Below, in pieces: positions 23,184 through 35,172 of a stretch of DNA of 64,000 bases. This stretch comes from Platycnemis pennipes (lineage: Eukaryota > Arthropoda > Insecta > Odonata > Platycnemididae), in the NCBI GenBank assembly GCA_933228895.1, contig OW121851.1, positions 132,851,624 through 132,915,623 of the forward strand, given 5' to 3'. The first letter of the stretch is position 1, and each line of letters opens with the position of its first letter. Below the pieces are notes generated by a model. It was not told where the DNA came from and did not search any database. It saw only the letters and a list, made by a program, of their open reading frames with translations. Position numbers and translations under genes: made by a program.

Positions 23184-24051
23184 CATGGGAAATTTTCACA
23201 AAATTACTCCTGAAACCGTTCGTTTTGTTAAATTAATGTAAAGAAATTAACGATTGGTTACCTTAGGTATTGAACGCTTGCTCGAGCACTCAAATGAGCC
23301 TTTTGTTAGTCTTCAAATTTTTAGTTCTAAGATTTAAATAACTACATTCCTATGAAATTTTTCATCTATAATCTGAAATAGTTGTTAGAAGGAACTTTTG
23401 TTTGTGTGAACGATATATTTTTCGTGTAACGACGAAATGATATATGGCTAATGCCTGCTGTTAGCTTCGTGAAATAATTATGATATCAATTTCACCGCTC
23501 CACCAACAGATTTCGTGGAGTGGAGAAATTTTCCGTATTTTCCTTTGACAGACGAATGAATATATCTCTTTTATATACATCTATGTACGAACGAAAAGAA
23601 TCTCGCCGATACCGACCTAGCAACGCCAACAAAAGATTCCGTAACTAACGAACCCGAGCGCCATGTAAACTCGCGGAATTGAGCGGAGTTCTTCTCTTGA
23701 GTTCCTACCAAATGCATTGCATTTCTTCAAACATGAAGTGTTCAAAGAACTGACAAGAATGCTTTGTGGAGGAGTATAACTACATACGCGGGAGCCCTAT
23801 CCTGGAGGATAACAAAAAAATAAGATCGAATCTCGCTTCCTGCGAGTTCAGCTTGCATCCAGCAGAAATGATGGTATCACGGAAAACTCCCAAGATGTAC
23901 CTCCTCAAGATGACTGTGAGTGCAGTGAAAAGGAGGCGGGACCCTCGACGCCCACTTTAAAAAGCTCTATCACGCTACCCGGGATTCCATGCCCCAAAGC
24001 AATATTTTTACTTCAACACACCTGCTTACTGTGCACGACGGCGACAAAATC
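23184..24051. other. No recognised gene
   Basis: Short frames only. Confidence 0.5.
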
Positions 24052-24054
24052 TTA

Positions 24055-25487
24055 AGGCAGTTTTACATGGTGAATGATCATAAGAATGAAATCATGTGCA
24101 TGAAGTTCATGCGTCATGTGAGACGGAAATCTCCTCGCTTGAAATTCATTCGCATGATCATGCGATTAAAATTAGTACATGTTCTAATTTTGATCGCATG
24201 ATTCCTTGAATGATCACGTGATTCGAGCGCACTACGTCTGTCTTTGTTTTATGAGCGGGTAGAAGAGGGAGAAGAGGATTCAAATTAAACAAGTGCAGGA
24301 CGAAATGCAATTATAATTGGTTTTCGGAGATTTTTGTTCTTATACAATTAATTGGCGTGTCCAGAGAGTATGTATAATCTTATGTAATGCTTAAGGGTAT
24401 ATAGGCATTCACCTGGTGAAGTTCTTCAATTAATCACGTTTTGGGGGAAGGTTGAGTTTAAAATAATATATTACGCAGGTATTCTAAGATTTTGATAATT
24501 CTTGTGACAAGCAGGTATAGAGCAATAAAGTATTCATGAGGATGTCACCTGTTGTTTGTTATCGCAGCTACCACGAACTGGGATAAATTAGAACAAATAG
24601 CGCGTATCTAACCTTTAAATAGTACACTATCTATTCCGATAGGTACTCCTGCACACTTCATGCATAATTAAACTTATTTTACCCTCATGAAATCTTGCTG
24701 AGTTATCAGGGAACGTTATAACCGTATACGGTCATGGATACGATTCCGAACTACAAAATCTTAGCTTGACGGAAACAAATTGCAAAATGTCAATATAATT
24801 GTAAACTTGTATCTCAAAGGTTGAATAAGGATCTCTTATCACAGTAATTGCTTCTCTCGTCGTCGTGTCCGATCTTTCATAATCATGCCTGGTTAGATTT
24901 AATATAGTATGAAATTGCTCCAGCGTCTTTCTTAATGAATTACGATAGGCCTCACAGTCCTATAATAAAACTTGAATCAGGCCTAGCATACCTTAACCTC
25001 TATTTCCCTTCTCTCCTTCTAGCTTTCTCCGGCAAAATTGTGGCCGCCACCATTGTATTGGGAACTTGTAGCAGTAGAAGCGAAAATGAAACCATACCGA
25101 CCCATCATTTACACCTCTACTTTACTTCAGATCAACTTAAAACTCAGTATCTAGAAAGTTCGTTTAATGCATATTATAATTACTAAATGTACACCATACT
25201 TTGTTTAATCTATCACGCATATCCGACGACGCAAACGACGTAAACAAACAAATCCGACCGATTTCGAACATCGATACAGCTGCGTTGGTCGGAAATATCC
25301 CGTGAATCGATAAGCACTATCGATAGGCCTACCACTGCGCATCCTTTCTGCACATAACATTCAAGGAATTAATTAGAATGATCATTCACCGTGTAAGACA
25401 CCCTAAGCGGAAGCAATTTCAGGTCATCACTTAAATTCATTTGCGAAAGAATTCATTCGCATGATCATTCACCGTGTAAAACGGCCT
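24055..25487 (+). mobile_element. Harbinger-like 1.43-kb element, copy 1
   Basis: TTA lies at 24052-24054 and again at 25488-25490. The ends are AGGCAGTTTTACATGGTGAA and the inverse of ccgtgtaaaacggcct, with atgatcattc words repeated just inside (25380 and 25470). The whole length matches the copy at 50806-52230 in opposite orientation. A shared 83-codon frame (24935-25186, beginning NYDRPHSPIIKLESGL) resembles no transposase I know. Copy 1 carries about 56 extra bases near 24144-24200 that form a 19-bp-arm hairpin with one mismatch and are absent from copy 2. Confidence 0.8.
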
Positions 25488-25490
25488 TTA

Positions 25491-26939
25491 TATTGGTGGG
25501 TTGAGCTTAGAGTACTTGTTGCTCTTTTTCGATAATTCTTAGGAACTATCCTCATGGACAGACTTCCTTGAAGAAAAATTGGATAGTTTCCTTCATTGTT
25601 ATTTTATTACAATGGTGGGATACGCCTTTACCTAACGTCAGCAGTCACATGGATAAATTAACATTTCTCTCACTATTAAAGCAAACATATCTTGTTACAG
25701 GAGATATCCCTTGTTGTTTCACAGAAAACACATAATGAACCGCTTCAAGGAGCAGACTACAAGACACTTCTCGATTGTGCCTCTTAAGTGGATTAGAAAA
25801 ATGAACTGATGTGAGCAATATATATCGTTTGTGACGTAACGCAGTAAATTCTTCCTTCGCCATCTATGGAAACCTTCCAGTACTACATCCGAACCGGATA
25901 ACAGTTTTGCCCTACGTGGTGAGCCCTTTATATTGTACTTACTCCATGATACATTTTATACGCATCTAGAGGGAAGAAAACGTCATCAAATGATTATCTG
26001 GCCAGTAGTGCCTAATCACTTCAAACTGTAGAAATGTAGCAATTCTGTAGGGTTAATGTGCTCTCTCCTTGGGCTTCATTAGCGCAAATTGATACGGATC
26101 AGTTAACCTTCCTTCTCCCTGCCTCTTCCCAAAGGGATAATTCAAGGACATCCAAATGGTGTGGCGGCTCTTCTTCTGATTGGTAAAACGAATTCCCATG
26201 CGTTCAACCCATTTTAACATTCCCTCAGCACCTGTCAGTCCCCAGTCTCAATCACTTATCCTAGCTTTCATCTAGGCATTTCCATTCCACTGATGGCTGA
26301 ACATTGCCGTCGCTTTTGAAAGATTTATGTGTGTCTTGTTATCTGATAAAGTGCGATTTGTCTCCTGGGATTATCCTGGCGCCACCTATTGCCTGTTAAA
26401 AATGTGTTCTGTCACTGATGCTGCCGCTGCATTGCGTCATTGCCGTTGTTAGGTGTTAGGTTTTCTAACTTAGTTTTTTTGCAAAAATGTTTTAACAAGA
26501 TGTCTTCTTTAGCGTTATAATCGATTACGCTAGAGCATAATGGAGAAAACGAAGAATATGTTCAATTTTTTTTATTTCAGCTCGTGTCGCATCACATCAG
26601 TTGGGAGGGAGAGGGATTCCGGTACTCAAGCCGAGCCAGTTTGCACGACTGTCCTTTATAACATATTCCTGTCCTTAATTTTATAACAATTTTAAAATTT
26701 CAAATTTTTTGGACGATGTACCGATATCTTCAATTCTGCTCGTTTTTTTGTATATTGTAGGTATAACCCTGCTATGCAAATTATAAATAGCTTTGTATAG
26801 GTAAATGTTTCATTTAATAAAGAAAAACATTTTTTAGTGTAGGCGTAACGCCCGCCGTTCGTATGGTACTCGGGTGTCTTCAGATCTTACTTTCTCTTTC
26901 ATCTTCTTCTAACCCATTTTAATTACTTGCATACCTACT
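25491..26939. other. No recognised gene
   Basis: Short frames only. Confidence 0.5.
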
Positions 26940-27459
26940 CTTAAATCACCTTTGTCCGCGCATATCACCATTTGCTTCCCGCAGGTGCGACCACCGCCTC
27001 AGTATCCAGTTTCAGATCCGTGTCTTTGTGTGTTTCGCCGCCACAGTATCTGTGTTTAACGCTCAGTTTTTATTTTTCGTGAATTTGTGCATCTAAGATT
27101 CATTGGCTACCACGTTCGCGTGGGGAGGTTGCGATGAAGGGGGAGGGTCGGCCCGCGGTCACCCACCCAGCGCAGCGTGTGATTTCACGCGCCGATGCTC
27201 CTGGCGTGAGGGGAGTTCGACCAGCCGTGCCCTATCACCTGCCAACCAGACCTTTGAGACTACTGCCAGGGCAGCGCGACAGCTCGAATTGCTTCGTTAT
27301 GTGAGCGAGCGAGCGAATTGCTTTTCCACAGGTCAGGGTGCGTTTTGGTGAAGTACCCCTACTTTGGTTCTTACTTTCCGTACGCCTCCTTCCCATCACT
27401 ATTTTTCCATTTTTATCACATCAGCGTTTTCCTACGTCTCGTCGTATTGTCCCAAATAA
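26940..27459 (+). other. Possible 5' region of the PLE
   Basis: GC-richer than its surroundings. A frame to 27351 contains TARAARQLELLRYVSER, which could be the arginine-rich N-terminal segment of a PLE protein, but it is out of frame with the polymerase. A stop at 27457-27459 separates the two. Confidence 0.3.
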
Positions 27460-29055
27460 CTTAGCTTCTTCCTCGCCGACCAAGCCACCTTCAATCACGG
27501 CTTTCCCATTGTTCCCCATACCTTGCTCCAGCGAGAAGACGTGTCACGTGTTCTCCGGAGGGCTATACCACCTAAGCCCAACATCACCACGAAGGAAAGG
27601 AAAGCCCTGCAGAATCTCCGGGATAATGAAAACATCCTCATTCTACCTGCAGATAAAGGAAACTCTACGGTCCTGATCACAAGAGAGGAATACAATAAGA
27701 AAATGTCAGATATCCTCGATGAACCGACGTACAAAAAACTGGCAGCAAATCCTACAGCCAAAGCAGATCGGGACACCAGGTCAATCGTCAAGAGATCGTC
27801 CATCCCGCAGGAGGAACAAAGACGACTGCTACCATCGGCGCCCAAACCTCCGAGACTATACGGCCTACCAAAAGTACACAAGGAGGGTGTACCGTTAAGG
27901 CCGATAGTGAGTCAGATTGATGCCCCGACATATCACCTCGCTAAGTACCTTGCTCAGTCGCTGCAAGCCTACGTTGGAAAAACGGCATCTTACGTCAAGA
28001 ACTCGGCCCATTTCGTCGAACTCCTAAAGAACATGTCACTTAAGAAAGAAGACATCATGGTCAGCTTCGACGTGGTGTCCCTTTTCACGAATGTTCCTAT
28101 CCAGGATTCGGTGGAGATCGTCAGGACACTCACCGCCTCGGGTATCCCAGAGGACTTCCCTGAGCTTGTGGAGCATTGCGTTCGATATTCTTTCTTCCTC
28201 TGGAATGGTAGCTACTACGAGCAAACGGAGGGAGCAGCAATGGGATCCCCCCTCTCTCCGGTGATGGCGAATCTCTTCATGGAGAAATTCGAGCAGACTG
28301 TCTTAAACTCCTACGCTAAGAGACCGACATTATGGCTGAGATATGTAGATGACACATTTGTCATCTGGCCACATGGCGAAAAGGAATTAAAGAAGTTCCT
28401 CCAACACCTTAACACCCAGCACCGAGCCATCCAATTCACAATGGAGAGTGAAACGGAAGGCAAACTGCCCTTCCTGGATGTAATGGTGAGCAGAAAAAGC
28501 AATGGGAGTCTTGGGCATGCTGTATACAGGAAGCCAACTCACACCGACCGGTATCTCAGTGCCACTTCACATCACCATCCCTGTCAAAGAGCTTCAGTAG
28601 TGACTACTCTTATCCACAGAGCATACAGCCTATCCCATGCCGACTCCTTAGAGACTGAGAAGAAACACCTGACTTCAGCACTACGCATGAATGGCTATAC
28701 TGATGATATGGTCCTAAAAAGGACCGCGAATGTGGAGAAGAGACTAAGCCAGCCACCCACAGAAAACACAATTGCAGAGGAAACCACCAAACCTAAAGCC
28801 CGTTGCACGATCCCGTTCATCGCGGGAACCTCAGAAAAGATCGCCAGAATCCTAAAGAAGCATGACGTGGTGACTAGGTTCAATTGTGTGAAAAAGATTG
28901 CCAGCGCCCTGCCTGGCACTTGCCACAAGAGTTATCCGAAGACGTGTTTTCCTCACCTTCGACCTGAAGACGCTAGCAGGACGGCTAGCGAAACTGTTGT
29001 CACCCCAGTCAACAAACGCGGACGCAGAACCCGAGATGCAGAGAACATATGTTGA
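27460..29055 (+). pseudogene. Penelope-like element reverse transcriptase, no GIY-YIG
   Basis: The frame is open from 27460 to the stop at 29053-29055; homology starts near 27532 and no ATG opens it. Counting from 27523, PLE blocks appear in order: ILPADKGNSTVL (39-51), YGLPKVHK (113-120), SFDVVSLFTNVP (181-192), GAAMGSPLSPVMANLF (237-252), the catalytic RYVDDTFV (273-280) and KLPFLDVMV. The enzyme copies element RNA at a nicked target. After KKIASALPGT (about 28915) the usual linker and GIY-YIG endonuclease are missing, and the frame runs straight into the 3' untranslated ribozyme-like region (28964-29001). The reverse transcriptase itself shows no stop or frameshift, so the copy is fairly young but cannot nick DNA alone. 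Confidence 0.85.
28964..29001 (+). ncRNA. Hammerhead-ribozyme-like motif in PLE 3' end
   Basis: CTGAAGA, a perfect gctagc / gctagc stem II with a short loop, GAAA, an AC-TGTT-GT minimal stem III, then C as the cleavage position (GTC). Position 7 of the hammerhead core is variable, so CTGAAGA is acceptable. One unpaired base follows the core and stem I is not evident. The same block recurs at 55517. Confidence 0.45.
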
Positions 29056-29182
29056 AAATAGTTCCATAACACCCATCCGCCTACATCTTTGATTGTGGAG
29101 GCATGGTCAAACGAAGCAAATATGCTTACTATGTGTATGAGGTCTTCTTAAGTGAGACTAATATTGGGTTTCAAATCAAGTT

Positions 29183-29480
29183 GGCGCGATGGCCAGAGTT
29201 CTGGCCTCCCATCCTCTGGCATTCTGGCCTCCCGGGTTCAAATCCTGGCCTATGCGGACTTTTTATTTGTATACTGGTCCCTACTTGAGTGGCTTGTGGA
29301 GATTACATCGAGTCCAATGCTCCGTCCGTCGGATTGGACGTTAAGCCGTGGTCCCCTTAGCGCCTTTCGTCAAGAGTGGGCTAAAGCCGACGCTGGGTTT
29401 CTCTCCATCCTACCTCCGTTCCCCGAAAGCTCCTACCTTTACCCTGTCACTCCTCGTATCCTTTCTGGCGTAAATTGTCT
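29183..29480 (+). mobile_element. SINE1 copy
   Basis: gatggccagagttctggcct is an altered A box; cgggttcaaatcctgg is the B box. The SINE1 body follows (ctccgtccgtcggattggac, gttaagccgtggtcccc, gccgacgctgggtttctc) and fades near 29480. Confidence 0.8.
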
Positions 29481-30551
29481 TGGTTGTCTGTCGCCCATCA
29501 CAAATAACAAGAAACAACAATCAGATACTTGGATGATATAAAGTGAGTTTTTTCCCTTTTTCCTTTAGTTAGCTTTTTTCGTTTTGTCTTATTTTTGGAA
29601 ACAATGCCTTGGTGACATACTGAGTAAAAATTCGAAAGAATCCAGCAATATGCAAGTAGAAAACAAGCAGTTGACAAGGCATTTTTCAGATAGAATAACG
29701 GTTGTTGGCCATCATCACTGATAGCACAGTGGTGTTTATTGTGGTGCATATCTATCGTACTCGTTTAATTTTTTTTTCACTTTTTCTATAATCACACACA
29801 TAATAAGGTACAAATCTAACATACTGATGGATCCTAAATTTCCTGAAGTTAAACCAATCGATGGACATGTACGAGGGAGGATACCTTTTAGTCTCTTTTC
29901 TCCGTCTCGTTGTCATTCTGACTTAAATACAGTCGAATGGAATTTCGTATTCCATCCTCCAAGGATATTGCTTTCGAGCAAGTAAAACTACCGCTGCGAG
30001 GAGTCTAATCTTTCGAGCTCGTTTTTTCGAAGTAATGTTCGCCTTGTTGTCATAAACTTGCATTTCTAAGAAACCTCCCGAGTGTTCTTTCAAGAATTTC
30101 TAAATCTCGGTATGCCATTGTTCTCGTGTCCATCGCTTGATTAAGAGCGGCAGCACCCATTGTTTTCTCTTTCGCCCCCGCGGACGGCGATATCCGAGGG
30201 CGTAAAGAATTCCGCGATGAATTTTGAATTCCGCTCTTAAGGCAACCGTCCTTTTATCTGAACTGAAATTTTTCCGTTTCACACAGTGGCAGTGTAAGAA
30301 CAACCCAGGTTAAATTTGCATGGGAAGTGGAGCGTCATTCTAAGGAGACTGTAGGGGATAAGGTTAGCAATTACTCTACTTTGCCCAGATGATTAATGAA
30401 TGGGGTGAAGTCTTAATTTTTGGGGTAATAATTTAAGTAACGCTTTGGCAACCTTAAGTAAATACACCTCAAGTGAGAAGATTGCAGTGCGCTTCCCGCA
30501 AATAATAATCTCCTGCTTAACAGTTGAATTTGGACCATTTCTCATCTCATC
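29481..30551. other. No recognised gene
   Basis: Short frames only; a GC-richer patch at 30150-30200. Confidence 0.5.
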
Positions 30552-30645
30552 TATGCATATCTACGCAATACACTACGCAAGCCACCGCGAGGGTGTGTAG
30601 CTGGGGGTGAAGATCACCAAACACGCACTACTTGCATGAATCTTA
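30552..30645 (-). repeat. LINE family A 3' UTR fragment
   Basis: Minus-strand 3' tip with the CCACCGCGAGGGTGTGT hairpin. It is joined at once to a plus-strand copy of the same family. Confidence 0.8.
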
Positions 30646-30647
30646 AG

Positions 30648-31292
30648 AGATGCATTGCTACAACTTCATGGGCATATATTAGATATTTTGGGGTAAGAGT
30701 ACTTGGGAAATGTTATGAGAAGACAAAAGAGCGATGTTACTTTTCATTAGTAAGGCCCCACCTTGAGTACGTAGGCAGTGCATGGGATCCGAATGAATTA
30801 GGTTTGATCAAAGAACTAGATAGTGCGCAGCGTAGAGAATCAGTATCTGAGCGTAGCTTAAAGTATAGATTAAATCTATTACGGAAGTTTAAATCGAATA
30901 GCTTTACTGAAGATGTTAGGCATCTTCAGTAGGTTAGATGCTAGATTCGACCAGATAAATAAGATTAGAGAGATAGATTGTCGTACTGATAAATTCAAAA
31001 TGTCATTTTTCCGCCGTACTGTAATAGAACACAATAGGCAGCAAAGCAAAGGGATAAGTAGGGGAAATATTTTAGAATGTTCTGTAGTGTATGATGCATG
31101 TATTAACAACCAATAATCCCTTTATTACTATGTAGATACTAACCGTGCTGCTGCATGTGACCCTGTTATCTAGCTTGTTTTCATGTATTAGCCTAGTTAC
31201 ATGTCAATAGTGTATGTTTGGTGATCATTACCCCCTGCTGCACATCCTCGCGGTGGCTTGCAGGTTATCGCGTAGGTGTAGATATAAGGGTC
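30648..31292 (+). repeat. LINE family A copy with internal deletion
   Basis: The frame at 30636-30932 encodes RVLGKCYEKTKERCYFSLVR, PHLEYVGSAWDPNELGLIKE and LDSAQRR, then jumps to ESVSERSLKYRLNLLRKFKS. About 75 bp (the ARFVKKCYDRFSSVSEL-type region) are missing. A frameshift follows near 30920. The 3' UTR and hairpin end at about 31262, then gtaggtgtagatat. Confidence 0.8.
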
Positions 31293-32361
31293 ACGTGCAA
31301 CGAGGTGGCTAGTAACTACACATTATTGAATTCATTACTGTTTGGAAAACATTTTCCGAAATGCATTATCGGAGTTACCTTATCATGCATGTGTTAGTAA
31401 TCCTTAAACATGAATCGTGCACTTCAGACTACTCTAGCAATTTTTTACCTAACTATCACTTTGCTATTGTGCTCAATTACGCGGGAAAAAATGACATTTC
31501 GAATAGCGAAATCTAGCTGATCTCCATTGCTCACGCTCGAATTCCTTAATCATACTTTCCTCGTACGGATCCATGTACTAATGGCATATTCTGAATGGGC
31601 CCTGGCAGGTGTCGTTCATCCAACTTCTAATTTATTTTGTCATCATCTTCCTCCGTGCAATGCTATTGGCTTTATCCTCACCCTTTCCCTGAAAACTCTC
31701 CTCCATTCCATAGTTTAGTTTGCTCATTTTTCTGGGTAGGCGATATTCCGATTGCCTTTCTCTTTCCCAAGCTTCCTTTCACTCCCTCAAGATATTATGA
31801 ATCCAGGACTAAAATCCTTGAAGAATATTTTTCTCCCCCTAGTCTTTGCGCTATTTTTTGTCCCGCACGTTGTGGTGGCCGCATTTTGAAAGGTAATGAA
31901 TTTTGATTACTTCAACGGAGTCAGCGTAACGAGACATGGAGTTGCCCTTCGAACCTGACACTCGATGTAGGTAATTCAGTGAAGTATATTTTGATTATAA
32001 TTATTCAAGGCTGTCTTACTTTTTGAAAGGTGTTTGGACTTCATAAGAAGGATCGCTCCGCTATAAAGTCATCAAGTTGAATGCCTTCACCTCTGGCATT
32101 TTTCTTGCCTCGCTCGAACAAATTTATTTCCAAGCTTTTTAGTTGTTCCAGCGCAGCAGGCACTTGGCCAGAAATGTGGTTGTCCGTTTGATGTTGTGGC
32201 CTGAGTCATTCGTGTCTGCGGAACCAGTTTATTTCATGAACTGAGGCGGCAGACCTACGCTTGTATATATATTTGAGGTTAGCTGGCCTCTGTCTATTCA
32301 CATAATTACCGTCCAATGACGTTGGTGTTTGGCAGTAAGCCTGTGGCCACGAACGAAATCT
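31293..32361. other. No recognised gene
   Basis: Short frames only. Confidence 0.5.
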
Positions 32362-32482
32362 AAATCTACATAATGGCCTGCAAGCCACCATAAAGACTGT
32401 AGTGCATTCTTGGTGATCTTCACACCCTACCACACACCCTCACGGTGGCTTGCAGGGATTCGCATAGATATAGATAAAGGTG
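32362..32482. repeat. Two LINE A 3' tips, opposite orientation
   Basis: 32362-32398 is a minus-strand tip (aatctacataatggcctgca). 32396-32482 is a plus-strand tip ending ccctcacggtggcttgcagg and a tagatatagata tail. Confidence 0.75.
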
Positions 32483-32744
32483 TGTAGCCAGGGAAATCTA
32501 GGTTTTAAGACGTTCTCTAGCGTTCGATCAGTTACAAGTCTTCCAATATTTGTTGCAAAAAATGTATTTATCCCTTTTGCCCAGTTGAACCTGCTATAAT
32601 AAATTCCCATTGAAGTTACTTTGATAGTTGCATGTATGTATAAATATTTACAGCTACCGCGACTGATAGCTCTTTTACGCATGTACGCTCTGCGCTTTAA
32701 ATATTTAAAAAAAATATATCTCGACTGCTATGTGGTTACTAATC

Positions 32745-32830
32745 CTCAATACACATGGTAGGTAGTGCATGCATGGTAAAGATCCACCCCTTGTCACACC
32801 TTTATGGTGGCTTGCAGGGATGAATGTAAG
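32745..32830 (+). repeat. LINE 3' tip
   Basis: gtagtgcatgcatggtaaag, then cacacctttatggtggcttg. The TTTATGG loop is closer to family B. Confidence 0.7.
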
Positions 32831-32934
32831 TTTGAAGTATTCCCTAATATTTCCATAATACCTTGGTAAGCAAATAGTTACGTGCGATGAAATCGACCCC
32901 ATCCAGGATATACATAGCTAAGTAATCTAGCGTA

Positions 32935-33083
32935 AGCTAGCCTAACTAGTCTATTAAATGAACTAAAATGGGAATCATTGTCAGATCGTTGGTTAAATTT
33001 TAAACTTAATGTCTTAAATAAATTCCAGAATAATATTTTCACGGAATACGTTAAAAATATTTTGCGAATTCCAGCTTACTACA
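32935..33083 (+). repeat. LINE family B polymerase fragment
   Basis: Codons for LNELKWESLSDRWLNFKLNV and then KNILRIPAYY. It is cut at 33083, where a minus-strand family A copy starts. Confidence 0.8.
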
Positions 33084-33500
33084 TTTACAGCAACGCGATA
33101 CCTTGCAAGCCACCGCGAGGGTGTGTGGCAGGGGATGAAGATCACCAAGAATGCAATATTGACATGCTAACAAGCTACTAAATGGAAACATGCTACATAA
33201 TAGGGTCTCATGCAACTAGATGGCTAGTATGTACATAGTAATCAAGGGATTGGTTGTAAATACATGCATCATGCACTGCAGCTTACTCTAAAATATTTCC
33301 CCTAACTATCAGTTTGCTGTGCTGCCTATTGTGCTCTCTTATAGTACGTGGGAAAAATGACATTTTGAATTTATCAGTACGGCAATCTATCTCTCTAACC
33401 TTATTTATCTGATCGAATCTAGCATAATACGCTGGTGTTTTTAATATTTGCCTGCCATCTTCAGTAAAGCTATCCGATTCAAATTTCTGTAGCCACATGG
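33084..33500 (-). repeat. LINE family A copy
   Basis: The minus strand from 33490 encodes FESDSFTEDGRQILKTPAYY, ARFDQINKVREIDCRTDKFK and MSFFPRTIREHNRQHSK, then the 3' UTR to the hairpin at 33105-33130. Beyond 33490 the open frame continues into unrelated sequence. Confidence 0.8.
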
Positions 33501-33822
33501 CCATGTTGGTGTTGGTAGTTGTTGTTATCGTAATTGCCTTAACACATCTGGTTGGTTCCTGAACGATCACCCATTGATCCGCTTTCTGGAGGTGATTTCT
33601 CGACGACTCTCGTCCCGCGATAGGACGTAATGAGGCGACGCAAAACCGAAGCAACGCTGTACCATTTCATTTCTCTGATCATTCTCTTTCCCGAGAATGA
33701 CCCGAGTACCTCAATCATTGCACGTACGCTACGCGAATTTCACTCTGCGATGTTCTCCTAGTTACTTCCAGCGGTATACAACTTTCAAAAATTTGTTCTC
33801 TTTTCTTCTACACTGCTTTTTA

Positions 33823-33905
33823 CGTCTACGTAATACCCTGCGGGCCACCGCCAGTGTGTGTGGCAAGGAATGAAGATCACCAAACATTCACTACTTGCCT
33901 GCAAC
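33823..33905 (-). repeat. LINE family A 3' tip
   Basis: Minus-strand hairpin (gggccaccgccagtgtgtgtgg) remnant with a tacgtctacgtaata tail, lying just before the plus-strand family B copy. Confidence 0.7.
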
Positions 33906-33954
33906 ATCATGCATGAGTAAACAGCCGATTAAGTCTATTAAACGGCATGAGTTA

Positions 33955-35172
33955 ACTAATTTTGAAGTTAAAATCTTATGGGTTAGTCAGTAACATTATA
34001 TCATGGATTAATGATTTTCTGCATGATCGGGTTCAAAGGGTTGTTTTGGACGGTGTTTCCTCACCGGCAACTAAAGTCACTTCGGGTGTCCCACAAGGTA
34101 TTGTGATAGGTCCACTCCTATTCCTTTTGTATATTAATGATATCCAAAAGGTGGTAAAAAGTAAGCTTCGTCTATTTGCCGATGACGCAGCAGTGTACAG
34201 GGAAATTCTATGCCCGAACGATAAAGAATATTTAAATATTGACCTACAAGCAATTGAAACTTGGTGTGATACATGGCAGTTAGAATTAAACTTTAAGAAA
34301 TGTCTTGTAATGAATTTTTGGAAAAAGAATAACTCTCCTCCTACCACTTACAAAATTAGTAATAATGAATTAACAAACGTGGAATCCATTAAATATCTTG
34401 GAATAAGACTGACAAATGATCTTTCCTGGGGTAAACACATTCGTGAAATAATGGGTCAACCGAATCGCAAACTGGGTTTCATTAAAAGAGTATTGGGTAA
34501 ATGTGACGATCATGTACGAGAAATCAGCTACTTTTCCCTTGTAAGACCTCATTTGGAATATGCTGCCAGTGTATGGGATCCCTACGAAATCGGTCTAAGT
34601 AATGAACTTGAACGTGTGCAGCGAAGATCGGCAAGATTTGTAAAGGGACGATACGATAATTATATTAGCGTAACCAGTCTATTAAATGAATTGAAATGGG
34701 AATCATTGTCAGATCGCAGGTTGAAATGTAGACTTAATCTCTTCCACAAATTCCAAGGCAATATTTTCAGTGATGATGTTAAAAATATTTTACGAACCCC
34801 AACTTACTATGGCAGACTGGACCATAATCATTAAGTTAGAGAAATTGATTGCCGAACTGACCGATTCAAAATGTCCTTTTTCCCTCGCACAATTAGAGAT
34901 ACGAATAACGGTAAATATGTCCTATCGGAGAGTAGCAATGAATAGCATTGGTAGCTGCATGTTGGTATGAGTACTTAAAGCTAACCCTACTAACAGAATG
35001 TTTTTGCATGTTTGCTTTGCAATTTCTATCTTTTTTAAATAGTTTAGTTCTGACTACTATATTAATACTATTCCTTTTTTATGCATGATATGTAGTGCAT
35101 GTTTGGTGAGAAATCACCCCCTGCCACTCACCCTTGTGGTGGCTTGCAGGGTATTGTGTAGATGTAGATGAG
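33955..35172 (+). mobile_element. LINE family B, longest copy in the window
   Basis: A 5'-truncated non-LTR retrotransposon. It begins in the middle of the polymerase gene, keeps the whole C-terminal half, and ends with the 3' UTR hairpin (35105-35150) and gtagatgtagatgag. It serves as reference for the B copies at 5.4, 7.0, 32.9, 36.9 and 42.5 kb. Confidence 0.9.
33962..34834 (+). CDS. Non-LTR reverse transcriptase, C-terminal half
   Basis: 290 codons of a LINE reverse transcriptase, probably of the jockey/CR1/L2 assemblage. The enzyme copies the element's RNA at a nicked chromosomal site. Visible blocks are VTSGVPQGIVIGPLLF (39-54), the catalytic FADD (72-75), SIKYLGIRL (142-150) and the family tail VQRRSARFVKGRYDNYISV. 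The endonuclease and the first reverse transcriptase blocks are missing through 5' truncation; full proteins of this kind are about 900 residues. The frame closes at 34834 with TAA just before the conserved KIREIDCRTDRF peptide, which continues in another frame. So this is an inactive relic despite the intact catalytic motif. The first ATG is only where homology meets the truncation point. Confidence 0.85.
   Translation: MKLKSYGLVSNIISWINDFLHDRVQRVVLDGVSSPATKVTSGVPQGIVIGPLLFLLYINDIQKVVKSKLRLFADDAAVYREILCPNDKEYLNIDLQAIETWCDTWQLELNFKKCLVMNFWKKNNSPPTTYKISNNELTNVESIKYLGIRLTNDLSWGKHIREIMGQPNRKLGFIKRVLGKCDDHVREISYFSLVRPHLEYAASVWDPYEIGLSNELERVQRRSARFVKGRYDNYISVTSLLNELKWESLSDRRLKCRLNLFHKFQGNIFSDDVKNILRTPTYYGRLDHNH

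Noticed and set aside
28964..29001. Coding role for the last 35 residues of the PLE frame
   Set aside because: The same DNA is clearly non-coding 3' sequence after the stop at 55.48 kb, so the frame simply reads into it.
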